Source of the DNA: Mesostigma viride | Lineage: Eukaryota; Streptophyta; Mesostigmatophyceae; Mesostigmatales; Mesostigmataceae | Length of the DNA stretch: 64,000 nt | NCBI GenBank assembly: GCA_009746045.1 | Contig: RPFO01000899.1 | Span: 32,528-96,527, forward strand | Direction of reading: 5' to 3' | Part shown: piece after piece, positions 50,494 to 58,983 of the stretch | Layout of the letters: each line of letters opens with the position of its first letter | Position numbering within the stretch: the first letter of the stretch is position 1 | Translations under genes and position numbers: made by a program | The notes under the pieces: generated by a model | Seen by the model: only the letters and a program-made list of their open reading frames with translations | The model's database searches: none | Told to the model about the DNA's origin: nothing

Positions 50494-50803
50494 ATGACCG
50501 CGGGTCTCGCGCGAGTGATCGAGTTTCGGTACAACCGGTACTGGTCAAATCGTCGAAAGGCCGAAGCGACAGCGGAAAAGAAGGGCTCGTGCCTTGCAAA
50601 AGGCGCATCCCGAAGTTGTCGGCCTGGCCGACAACTTCCGTTTTCCCGGTCAGGGGCAGCGAGACACCAGGAGGACGTTTACCCCCGTTTGCAAACCGTC
50701 GGCGATGGTCGCCATTCTTAGGAAACTGCCTGTCCAAAACAAGGAGCAGCGAGAGAATATGCGCATCCTCTGCCGCAACTACCTCGGCGCCGAACTCGAC
50801 TGA
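50494..50803 (+). pseudogene. Remnant of BRO/KilA-like family gene
   Basis: Two coding pieces in different frames are visible. One is MTAGLARVIEFRYNRYWSNR (from 50494). The other is KAHPEVVGLADNFRFPGQGQ with a following LRKLPV... helix (to 50803). The second matches the HPEV...FPGxGQR core of the intact gene at 56861. The pieces do not join without gains or losses of more than one base, and no start-to-stop frame covers both. It reads as a decayed copy. Confidence 0.5.
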
Positions 50804-50893
50804 TCCGGACTGGCGCGGCGCTCTGAACGGTTCCACGGTTCGAGACGCTTCGACCGCGTTCCTGGAAGACGGGATTAATTCGATGCGTGGGAC

Positions 50894-51677
50894 ATGAACA
50901 CGCGAAAACACCACGCCGCCATGGCGTCCCTTGCGGCGTATCTCTCCCCCGCGGAGGGGAAGGATGACTACCCTCAGTTCTCGGGCAAAATTAAGATGAC
51001 TCCAGACGGTGAGATATCGGTGTATGACGCGATGACCGCTATCGGTGATTCGTGTGCCAAAAAGACTTGGTTACGCCTCAAGCAGACCCATCCCGAAGTG
51101 GTGGCCCTCAGCCACTACTTCCGTTTTCCAGGTCAAGGGCAGCGAGACAGACGTGTCGTTGGCCGACGATATCTACGCGAGGGCATCGGAGAAGGTGGCC
51201 TTGGAAGACGACAAGCGCGTCAAGAGCTGTCAGAGCACCAAGGAGCACATGGCCGCCGTCAAGCTGTTCATGGACAACCCCGAGAAGAAGGCCGGGCCGA
51301 AGGTGTACGCGTTCATCAACGAAACGGAGAACTTCGCCGTATCGGGAATGCACACGCCCGCTATTCGACACCTGCACAACATGAAGAAGAGCGACTCGAC
51401 GCGCGACTACTTCTCAGAGGAGATGAGCGCCGGAGTGGACTTGATGAACATAATCAACAAGAAGAACATTTCCAAGGGAATAGACCCCGTCAAGAGCATC
51501 ACTCAGCTCGGAAGGGGCATGTTCGACTTCTTTAAAGAGAACGGCGTCCACGAGGAAGCCAAGATCCCTGTGGACCGCGCGTTTGCGCTCGAGAATAAAC
51601 GCAAGAGAGAGCAATACCTGACTAGTCGGAAGGCGCTCGAGGGTCCTCCCCAGCGCTTCCTTCCTATCACTTCTTAA
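50894..51677 (+). pseudogene. BRO/KilA-like gene with internal deletion
   Basis: The first part (ATG 50894) encodes GEISVYDAMTAIGDS and HPEVVALSHYFRFPGQGQRD, as in the intact relative at 56861. It then jumps, out of frame near 51145-51155, to VSLADDIYARASEKVALEDD and the shared C-terminal part (GPKVYAFINETENFAVSG). The 30-40 residues after GQR in the intact gene are missing, and the shift here is not of the one-missing-base type. This is therefore a real deletion. Confidence 0.55.
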
Positions 51678-51765
51678 ACATCGATTTGTATCGATATTTT
51701 ACAAAAATGGCAATAAATGAAGTAAAAATTGTTCATTAATAAAATCTGGCCAATGCTCGTTCCAA

Positions 51766-51843
51766 ATGTTCGCGCGCGTGATCGAGTTCCGCTACAACCG
51801 GTACTGGTCGAATCGTCGAAATTCGGAGCGTAAAAAAAACTAA
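51766..51843 (+). CDS. 25-codon frame duplicating FARVIEFRYNRYWSNRR
   Basis: ATG 51766 to TAA 51841-51843. It encodes FARVIEFRYNRYWSNRR, nearly identical to the piece at 50494-50560 (LARVIEFRYNRYWSNRR). It is preceded by TTGTTCATTAATAAAATCTGG. It could be a micro-peptide or a partial duplication that carries a promoter with it. Confidence 0.35.
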   Translation: MFARVIEFRYNRYWSNRRNSERKKN

Positions 51844-51862
51844 GACGAATCTATACACGGAG

Positions 51863-52474
51863 ATGCCCCGGAAACGATCCACTAGGCGCTTTCACCGGGC
51901 ACGTGGACCCGGTGTCGACCGTGAAGACGAAGTCAAAAACGAGAGCGCACCACCCAGAGAGCTCCCTTTTCCAGTGCCGGAACCCCGCCCGCGGGCCCTT
52001 CCATCAAATACCGAGTCCGAGGACACACCTCTGCTTTTTAGCCGACCTTGGGAAAAGCAAGTTCTGGATAATGCGAAAACAGATTTGAAACGTCAAATAG
52101 AACAAGCTAAAGAAACGAAGGGCGAACTCGACAAAACATATGGAAGGATGAGGAAAGAATGGTCGCAGTTGAAACGATACCCAGCCGATGAAGTCGAGGA
52201 GATGAGAGGAACGCTAACAGACAGGATCAAGAGGGTAAAAATAGAAGCTACTCGGCAGATTCAAAACATAGAACGTTTGACATCCCGAGCGAGAGCGGCG
52301 AATATGGTAGAAGATCCACTGAAAAGGAGAAAGTACTCGGGCGTAAGGCACACGAACAGAGCGCATTCGACCGGTGTCAAGCAACAATGTAGTGCCCAGA
52401 CGCTCGCCGGAAAGAGGTGCGGGAACAAGCCTCGAAAGGGGTGCAAAACATGCGCGTGTCACGCAAGAAAGTGA
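51863..52474 (+). CDS. Coiled-coil protein with C-terminal Cys/His module (protein C)
   Basis: 203 residues. The N-terminus is basic (MPRKRSTRRFHRARG). Residues ~65-130 form a coiled coil (KRQIEQAKETKGELDK...). The end carries QQCSAQTLAGKRCGNK with CKTCACHARK, the same module as proteins A, B and D but placed at the C-terminus. CTATACAC lies five bases before the ATG. GGCCAATGCTCGTTC occurs both before the 51766 frame and at 52485, just after this gene, suggesting a duplicated segment. Confidence 0.55.
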   Translation: MPRKRSTRRFHRARGPGVDREDEVKNESAPPRELPFPVPEPRPRALPSNTESEDTPLLFSRPWEKQVLDNAKTDLKRQIEQAKETKGELDKTYGRMRKEWSQLKRYPADEVEEMRGTLTDRIKRVKIEATRQIQNIERLTSRARAANMVEDPLKRRKYSGVRHTNRAHSTGVKQQCSAQTLAGKRCGNKPRKGCKTCACHARK

Positions 52475-52629
52475 TCATCAAATGGCCAATGCTCGTTCAA
52501 AATGAAAAATATTTTTGCTTGATATAATACATAATATCAAAGATTCAATCTCGCCCGAGGCTGGCGACTCCTGCCCATTTTTGAAAAGCCTCTCTTGCTA
52601 TCGACGCCCTCCTACGGGCCGCCGAGCAG

Positions 52630-53074
52630 CTAGACAAGACGGACGCAGCTACACTCGTCCGTCACACCGCAAAAACCCTCCGCCACCGCGTTCCAAATAA
52701 CGGAGCGGTTTTCATCGATTGAGTGTATGCGTTTGCACACTTCAGGGGGCGTTTTCATGGCCATCGCTCTGTTTGCCGCTTCTTCCATGTTCCTTATGAC
52801 GTTTCTCATCGCCAGAACGATGTCATTCCGCTCTTTTGCGTTCATCCACCAGAATCCCAGCGGACGAGGCGCGTCTGGAACTTCCTTCAAAATCCTGCGC
52901 GAGGAGGAACGGTACGTAAGCGGCAACCCGGGCGAACCGTGGTAAGCGAACAAGTGTTTGGATCCAGCGCTTTGGTTCTCGATTCAAAAAACGCAAAAAA
53001 CTCACTCACGTTTTCGTTTTTGGCAGCATGTCCTCCCACTCCTTCATGGCGAGTTTCAGATTCGCGCCTTTCAT
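52630..53074 (-). CDS. Unrecognised ~146-residue protein with two frame changes
   Basis: The ATG at 53074 starts MKGANLKLAMKEWEDML. One missing base near 53010 leads to VSEFFAFFESRTKALDP, and another near 52960 leads to KHLFAYHGSPGLPLTYRSSS and a helical C-terminus with WMNAKERNDIVLAMRNV. The three segments fit together as one protein. No motif is recognised. An AAAGGATAAAAGGGC box lies about 45 bases upstream of the ATG on the same strand. Confidence 0.45.
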
Positions 53075-53198
53075 GGTTTGTTTTGGTTTTTGCGTGTGTC
53101 CACTGCGTCTCCCTTTCGTGGATGCCCTTTTATCCTTTGCTCTACTGACCCTCTCCGGCGGTTACAAATCTCTCCGGATTCGTAACCGCCACACGAAC

Positions 53199-53270
53199 GT
53201 TCTGGTAGCTCAGTGGAAGAGCGTCGGCCTTATGAACCGAAAGTCGCGAGTTCGAATCTCGCCCAGAACA
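53199..53270 (+). tRNA. tRNA with anticodon TAT (isoleucine)
   Basis: A 72-base cloverleaf: acceptor GTTCTGG pairs perfectly with CCAGAAC; D stem GCTC/GAGC with a 7-base loop; anticodon stem TCGGC/ACCGA with one C-A mismatch at the loop end; loop CTTATGA, with anticodon TAT at 53231-53233; T stem GCGAG/CTCGC with TTCGAAT. No intron and no encoded CCA. It sits between viral-type genes. The mismatch and the G after the anticodon leave slight doubt about identity. Confidence 0.85.
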
Positions 53271-53304
53271 TCGAAATTTTCTCGAACCTTCTTTATACAA
53301 CCAC

Positions 53305-53571
53305 ATGGCACAGTGCAGTGCGAAGACCAAGGACAATCACAAATGCAACAACGCCGCCCGAAAGGGCTACAAGACGTGCGCCTCCCACGCTCGAAAGTCG
53401 CGGAAGCACTCCGCGCACCAAGGCGGGTTCACGTGTCCCATGCGAGATCTGACCGCGGTCGAATCGACCCCCGTCCCGGGAGGCGATTTGAACGCAGGAG
53501 GGTATTCGGATTACGCGACGCCGGCCACGCACTCCATAGCCCAGCGCAGGTACCGAAAGAAGAGGCGCTAG
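53305..53571 (+). CDS. Cys/His-module protein D (88 residues)
   Basis: It begins MAQCSAKTKDNHKCNNAARK and CASHARK follows, the same pattern as the C-terminus of protein C. A short middle part and a basic end (QRRYRKKRR) follow. CTTTATACAA lies five to ten bases before the ATG. The gene starts 34 bases after the tRNA. Confidence 0.55.
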   Translation: MAQCSAKTKDNHKCNNAARKGYKTCASHARKSRKHSAHQGGFTCPMRDLTAVESTPVPGGDLNAGGYSDYATPATHSIAQRRYRKKRR

Positions 53572-53735
53572 GTCGCGCACAGTTAAAAATTTTGAGAATT
53601 GTAAATAAAGGACACACAGATGCCCTCCCACACTCGCTGGACGGAACAAGGGGCCACGCACGTTCGTTTTGGGGACATAACGGAACGCAAGCCGCGCAAA
53701 ATACCGCCCCCTGACGCACAAGTGACAACGAGTCG

Positions 53736-53903
53736 TTAGGATGGCCGAGTAGAGCACGGCAATGGGGGAGATTCCTTCTGGACGGAACGCAGGGCCGATG
53801 CGTACTCGGCGCACAATTGAGCTCCCTCCGTGCTCATTCGCACCGTCGACCCTATATCTTTATCGTCGCTCGTGGCAGTTTCTACGCTATAACAACAACC
53901 CAT
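53736..53903 (-). CDS. Small protein with MGCC N-terminus (55 residues)
   Basis: The ATG at 53903 gives MGCCYSVETATSDDKD, a fit to an N-myristoylated and palmitoylated N-terminus (glycine 2, cysteines 3 and 4). An upstream in-frame ATG at 53942 would hide this signal. The rest is short and polar. If real, it is membrane-attached on the cytosolic face. The opposite strand has a similar-length frame, so coding is uncertain. Confidence 0.35.
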   Translation of the reverse strand: MGCCYSVETATSDDKDIGSTVRMSTEGAQLCAEYASALRSVQKESPPLPCSTRPS

Positions 53904-54086
53904 GGGCGTGCACACATTGTGAATGCGAAAAGGTTTTTTCATTGATTATCGTAAATAATGCATGAATTGCACGGACAGACGCCGTACATGTACGCTCACG
54001 ATTCGCAGGCACAAGAGGCCCGCGCGCATCGTATCCTTTCGCGACTGTTTCAAAACCCCCGTCCTCTCTAGGACCAAGGAGGAGAA

Positions 54087-54593
54087 CTATTGAAGCACGG
54101 TGGTGTTCGAATATTGGTCCACGTGTCGCGTCGTAGCGCTCGACCACCACCCGGAACGTTCCCAATGAAATCCGGTCGTACTTCTTCCCGCCATTATTTC
54201 CTGACGCTCTAGCTGGTTGAACGTCTTGAACACGAAACTGTGCGCGCGTTCTTGCAAAGTCCAGTTCCTCCCGGCGACGTCGTACAGCCGCTCCTCCACT
54301 CTGCGCCTCATGCTGTTAGACACCCTCAGCTCCATCACGTGCACGATGCCTTCCTCCAACTCCTCCCAAAGGGCCCACATCTTGTGGATTTTGTCCCCCC
54401 GGGGCGTGAAAACGGCGTCCTCGCACTCTTGGAGCCTTTCGGGCGTGAGGGCGGCCATCACCCCTCGCAGTTGTTCGTCCGTCCTCTGTTCGAGAAGAGG
54501 GTCGATGCGGTCGATCTCGGCCTCCTGACGAAACGCCAGTTCTTTGGAAACGGCGAGCTCCAAGTTCACGTACCGCGTTTTGAGATATTCCTC
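54087..54593 (-). pseudogene. C-terminal part of F-box-like gene, split by tandem element
   Basis: The minus-strand frame continues the gene starting at 56538. It is coiled-coil-like (EEYLKTRYVNLELAVSKELA, then helical repeats with EERLYD and WTLQERAH). At the element border the codon GAA is duplicated (54594-54596 and 56389-56391), and the phase on both sides agrees exactly. Excision of 54597-56391 would restore the frame. No independent start is convincing. Confidence 0.6.
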
Positions 54594-56391
54594 TTCTATT
54601 CCCACTATTACCAATCCACCAACATTTGATTAAAACAATAAGTGGGCAATTACAGAACCCATGAGTGAGCCTGCCACGCTGCACCCATTTCATGATTGAT
54701 TGTAGTTCTCGTTACCCTAGAAACAAACACAAAAAGAGGGAGGGAGGGCGGGACAAGAAAAAGAGACCTAGAACATCGTGCAAATGGCACTTTAGGGCGG
54801 CGTAGCCCAGGCTCGCCTCATGAGCCGTCAGCAACAGTAACTTAATTGCTACTTAACTTAACGAACTAGAAATGGCCATACAAAACTGGCCAACTAATTC
54901 TAACTCATGGAACCGGTCCAGCCCAAGGCCCACCGTCCCATAGTACCACTCACATAGCGGCGTTCATTCTCATCTGTTATAAAGAAACTACGTTCAGAGA
55001 ACACCGATTCTATTCCCACTATTACCAATCCACCAACATTTGATTAAAACAATAAGTGGGCAATTACAGAACCCATGAGTGAGCCTGCCACGCTGCACCC
55101 ATTTCATGATTGATTGTAGTTCTCGTTACCCAACCCCCCTTTCCTGGTGCTTTATCTCCAAAGCTCCGCCAACCACTTTCGCTCAGTGGCTCCCGAGGCT
55201 GCCCTGCCGCAACGGTCACGACCATTACAATCGCCGGCGGCTGTAGCGAGCCTCATGCACGATAACCCTTTGCAGGGCCCCCCCCAGCCTTCCACCCTCG
55301 GCCAGTAAAAGAGGGTGTTGAATGTGCACGCAAAGACAAGGAAGAAGACGCCTCGTTTAACGATCACGGACCTCCCTCAAAGGCCAGTGCCGCCCTAACG
55401 TGACGACAACTTGTAGGACGTCACCCGATGCCACCATATCTCGATTACTGTCAACGTTGTCACCTGGGGGAGTAACTTTCCATATTTCAGGTTTTAGTTG
55501 ATGAGCAGGCTCTCATCACACACCCCAGCGGCCGATAAAGCGCAAGCGCAACTGGGCCGGCCAAAATATTTGGTCCTGCCCGGCCCAGGTCCGTCTGTTA
55601 AACTGGCCCCTTAAGTCTCGGTCTGAATCGAAATATTGCATAATTCCGGAATTCGTCCCCACCACATTCCCGAGACCTCACGCACCCATAAGAGCGGATG
55701 CTGGTAAATATTTTTCTACTTACGCGAGGGCCGACAGACTTGTCGTCCATCACAATGCCCACTAAAAGTAACCCGACCACCCTTCCTTCGGCAGTCAGCA
55801 GTCAGGAACTGCAACCCTGCTGCGACATTCCGCAGCAAAGCGGTAGGCACTGCAGCGTGGCACGGAAATCTTACTCATGGCTTCAGAGTTCCGTACAGGT
55901 GCCACGCGCAGGCAAACGCGAAGTATTTTATAGTCTCTCGTCGGCCAAGAACCCAGCTGCGGGGAGAAAACCGACGAGGGTAATTTCAATTTCTTTTTCA
56001 CAGTCACGTGACTGTTCAAGCTATGTCAGTCACGCGCCATCTCTAATCGGCCACCGCCAGCCAAAAGGCTGACGCGATTAGGGCAACATTAAATTTCTTG
56101 TAATCCGCCATACCCATACCCCATACATCCGATTACAAGAAAAAGAGACCTAGAACATCGTGCAAATGGCACTTTAGGGCGGCGTAGCCCAGGCTCGCCT
56201 CATGAGCCGTCAGCAACAGTAACTTAATTGCTACTTAACTTAACGAACTAGAAATGGCCATACAAAACTGGCCAACTAATTCTAACTCATGGAACCGGTC
56301 CAGCCCAAGGCCCACCGTCCCATAGTCCACTCACATAGCGGCGTTCATTCTCATCTGTTATAAAGAAACTACGTTCAGAGAACACCGATTC
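54594..56391. mobile_element. Tandem pair of a non-coding element with TTC target duplications
   Basis: Segments A (54594-54717 and 55008-55131) and B (54753-55010 and 56135-56391) each occur twice, as A1-35bp-B1-A2-1003bp-B2. The arrangement is two head-to-tail copies of one element (start TATTCCCACTATTACC, end GAACACCGA), the first with its interior deleted. The triplet TTC precedes copy 1, lies between the copies and ends copy 2, so it looks like a 3-bp target duplication. No terminal inverted repeats and no coding domain are seen. The class is unknown. It splits a viral gene (56538 to 54087). Confidence 0.65.
55132..56134. other. Interior of the longer element copy, no gene seen
   Basis: About 1 kb without a convincing protein on either strand. 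Composition is neutral. One small palindromic stretch near 55980-56060 contains CAGTCACGTGACTG. It is absent from the short copy. Confidence 0.5.
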
Positions 56392-56538
56392 CAACTTCTC
56401 TCGTTTCACCTCCTCGTACGCTTTCTGCGTGGCCTTGTTGATGCCATCGCCGAACGGCCAAGACTTTTCCACGATCTTTTTGATGAGTTCCAGGGGGAGG
56501 GACTCGTAGGACGCGGGCTCTCCTTCACCGAGCTCCAT
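56389..56538 (-). pseudogene. N-terminal part of F-box-like gene, split by tandem element
   Basis: ATG at 56538: MELGEGEPASYESLPLELIK. ESLPLELIKKIVEKSWPFG resembles an F-box, as in the gene at 37199. After KREKLE the frame enters the element and would read on as VFSERSFFITDENE, which belongs to segment B. The coding continuation lies at 54593. The 320 bases between this gene and the BRO-like gene hold no further gene that I can support. Confidence 0.55.
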
Positions 56539-56860
56539 CGCTGCGAGAATGGCGTGCGAGGACGGGGACACCTTTCGTCAGAGAGCGGGTGACAATTTCA
56601 AATAAGCAACGAACGCTCCGGAACTCTGAATTACTCTAGTACGGGCTTCCAGAAGGGTGAGAAGTGAATGGACGGCCAGATGCCCAGACACTCCACGTGG
56701 CATTCGTAGGACGGGCCACGTATGATCCGCCGTTTGGGGACCGGTGACGTGGTTTTCGAAGGTGGAAAGCGCTTAGACCGCCCTCGAACGCTCTGTTCGT
56801 CACTCGAAGAGGCATAAATGGATCTGTAAAAGCAAACAACCGATCGAGAAAGACGGAGCC

Positions 56861-57796
56861 ATGGAGGCGAACAAGATCATGCAGAGGTACCTCTGCCCCT
56901 CTCGTCCTTTCCATGACGACGAGCAGGACCCGTTCGAGGGGAAGATTCGCGTGAACGTAAATGGCCAGATATCGGTCATCGACGTAATCAAGGTGATGAT
57001 GTTCATGACTGATGACGGGGCGTTCACTAAGAACGCCGGTATCCACGCCAATAACACGTTTGCAAGGCTTTGCAAAGTCCACCCAGAGGTTTACTCTATG
57101 TGTGTAAACTTCCAATTCCCCGGGGCCGGGCAGCGAGAGACTCCGGTCACGGACCGAGCTGGGATCTTGACCATCATTCAGTTGCTGCCAGGCAGAAAGG
57201 CCGCCGTTTGTCGCCGCGCCATCACCGTGTTGCTGGAGAGGTACCTCGACGCAGACCCCAGTCTCATCCAGGACCTCCATGATAGGTATCGTGACAAAAC
57301 CGGCGAGGACTTCGTCCCGTTGTCTCGTTCCGCTCTGGCCGAGACCCCTCGTATCAAGGCGGCAGAGGCTGTAAAGTCAGACATGCTGGCGATCAAGAAC
57401 AGCTCGAAGGAGAAGGTGCCTCCTCGCGTGTACGCATTCGTGAACGACGTGAGCAACAAACTCGTCACGGGAGACCACACGGCCAAGTACCGCGAGAATC
57501 AAAAGCTGGTGAAGAGGAGTCAGGCGACCAGAAACACATTTACGGACGCCATGAGCTCATTGGCGGAATTCTTCCATCTGAGCCACCAAGGCATGGTATC
57601 AAAGGGCGGGGACCCGAAGAAGGTGGCTGTGGATATAGAGGAGGCATTGGCACCCGGGCTAGAGAGAATGGGGCACTATGAGGAGGCTCGCAAGTACCGT
57701 GGTCCCGAGTTCGCAGAGAAGAACAGGATTCTTATGCAGCAGAACCGACTTCTGATCAAACAGGAGCAGCAGGCGAAGAGGATCAAAACGGAGTAG
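56861..57796 (+). CDS. BRO/KilA-like DNA-binding protein
   Basis: 311 residues, intact. Residues ~30-135 form a BRO-N/KilA-like domain: GQISVIDVIKVMM, then HPEVYSMCVNFQFPGAGQRETPVTD, LLPGRKAAVCRRA and LLERYLD. Proteins with this FPGxGQRxTPV pattern occur in many algae and giant viruses. The C-terminal part (~195-311) has PRVYAFVNDVSNKLVTG and a basic coiled end. Likely a DNA-binding regulator in the nucleus or virus factory. It is the parent form of the remnants at 50.5-51.7 kb and 57.9-58.5 kb. Confidence 0.65.
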   Translation: MEANKIMQRYLCPSRPFHDDEQDPFEGKIRVNVNGQISVIDVIKVMMFMTDDGAFTKNAGIHANNTFARLCKVHPEVYSMCVNFQFPGAGQRETPVTDRAGILTIIQLLPGRKAAVCRRAITVLLERYLDADPSLIQDLHDRYRDKTGEDFVPLSRSALAETPRIKAAEAVKSDMLAIKNSSKEKVPPRVYAFVNDVSNKLVTGDHTAKYRENQKLVKRSQATRNTFTDAMSSLAEFFHLSHQGMVSKGGDPKKVAVDIEEALAPGLERMGHYEEARKYRGPEFAEKNRILMQQNRLLIKQEQQAKRIKTE

Positions 57797-57884
57797 CTTT
57801 CTCACACCGAAGTGACCACGTGGTCTCTGGAAATCCCCTGGCGCCAAGCAGCGTTCACACACTCCGAGGTTCACTATGGCGTAT

Positions 57885-58545
57885 TCGACCTCTGTTCGAG
57901 CCACAAGGAGGTTCAAACGCGGTGTGTAAACTTCCCATTCCCGGTCCCGGGCAGCGAGAGTACTTTTTTATTCACACATGCCGAGGTTTACTCATAGTGT
58001 AAACTTCTAATTCCCCGATCCCAGGCAGTGAGAGGCCTTTAATATTCACTGATCCATTCACAAAGTCCTTTATTATTAACACGTGCGTCCTTACGTGAAC
58101 TTATAATATCCGAATTCCGTGTCAAATCGCGCCTCCCCTTTTTCTACAAGCTCTTTCCAATAAGTCGGTACACGTTCAGGGGCCGAGAACGGCTTTCATG
58201 ACGGTATCCCCCATTTGATCAGTTTGTGTATCCCGAAAAGGATAGGTGGGAGTACGGATACTGCTACGAGTACGATGGCGATATACAGAAATTTATCGGT
58301 GACGTGAGATTGTTTGAGCCACTGATGATACTGCTTATCAGCGTCATAGGGGTTTCGAGATCTGAGCCATACCGGTATGGACCCCCCACGAATATTAGAA
58401 ACCACACGACAAAAAATATTATAATCTTTGCGGTCCTGTCAACCATCGGGTGTCATAGTGGGTACGTGAAAAAAAATAATTCTGCCACCGGGGTACGCTA
58501 GCTTCCGTAACCTGTGGAATTCCCCATTCCCGGGCAGCGAGAGGC
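57885..58545 (+). repeat. Three short remnants of the BRO-like core
   Basis: Pieces of about 40 bp with the pattern GTGTAAACTTCC...ATTCCC...GGGCAGCGAGAG occur near 57921-57959, 57994-58032 and 58509-58543. They match 57098-57137 in the intact gene and fall in no complete frame. The two left copies are preceded by CACACxxxGAGGTT-type sequences, as in the gene (HPEV). They appear to be decayed partial copies. Confidence 0.55.
58196..58446 (-). CDS. Two-segment membrane protein, one frame change
   Basis: ATG at 58446: MVDRTAKIIIFFVVWFLIFVGG. A G run (minus strand GTGGGGGGTCC near 58385) lacks one base. With it the protein continues SIPVWLRSRNPYDADKQYHQWL and a second membrane segment (LYIAIVLVAVSVLPPILFG) to the stop at 58196, about 83 residues. 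A small protein with an N- and a C-terminal membrane segment suits a virion inner-membrane protein. Confidence 0.5.
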
Positions 58546-58591
58546 ATTTATTACCCATGGGTCCGTTCAAAAAGTCTTGGCAGTCGACGCA

Positions 58592-58846
58592 TCAAATCTT
58601 GTTGAACGCGAACTGCCAAATGTGTTCCGTGACAATGGCCGTCCCTATTGCAACTATAACGAGATCTGGTTGCGCCATAGTCGACCCCTTGTAAATAAGC
58701 ACGGCACCGCAAATAAAGGCAAATATGTCTGTCCAAATGTTCGCGGAGAACGAGCAGTTCACCTCCTTAGGAATAGACTTGGACATCATCATGTAGTACG
58801 CCGTTCCTACAGCAAACCCTGCAAGTACAACCTTTGCACTGCTCAT
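58592..58846 (-). CDS. Small three-segment membrane protein
   Basis: 84 residues from the ATG at 58846, preceded by GATATAAAACA. Membrane segments at ~5-22 (VVLAGFAVGTAYYMM), ~39-55 (IFAFICGAVLIYK) and ~60-78 (LVIVAIGTAIVTEHIW). Unrecognised. Similar small membrane proteins surround it. Confidence 0.6.
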   Translation of the reverse strand: MSSAKVVLAGFAVGTAYYMMMSKSIPKEVNCSFSANIWTDIFAFICGAVLIYKGSTMAQPDLVIVAIGTAIVTEHIWQFAFNKI

Positions 58847-58983
58847 TGTTTTATATCTTACTTAAGAATTTCAATAACAATATGATTCATTCATTGTAAG
58901 GCAGTAGATTCATAAAGGTTCCTTTATTACTCATTAATCCATCAACCAAGTCCCCCAGTATCCCCAACCCCAAAAACCCAAGT

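Noticed and set aside
50439-50914. Frames of 152-166 codons on both strands around 50.4-50.9 kb
   Set aside because: Out of frame with the recognisable BRO-like pieces and without motifs.
53231-53233. Reading the tRNA as methionine (CAT)
   Set aside because: Standard numbering of the 7-base loop CTTATGA puts T at position 33 and TAT at the anticodon.
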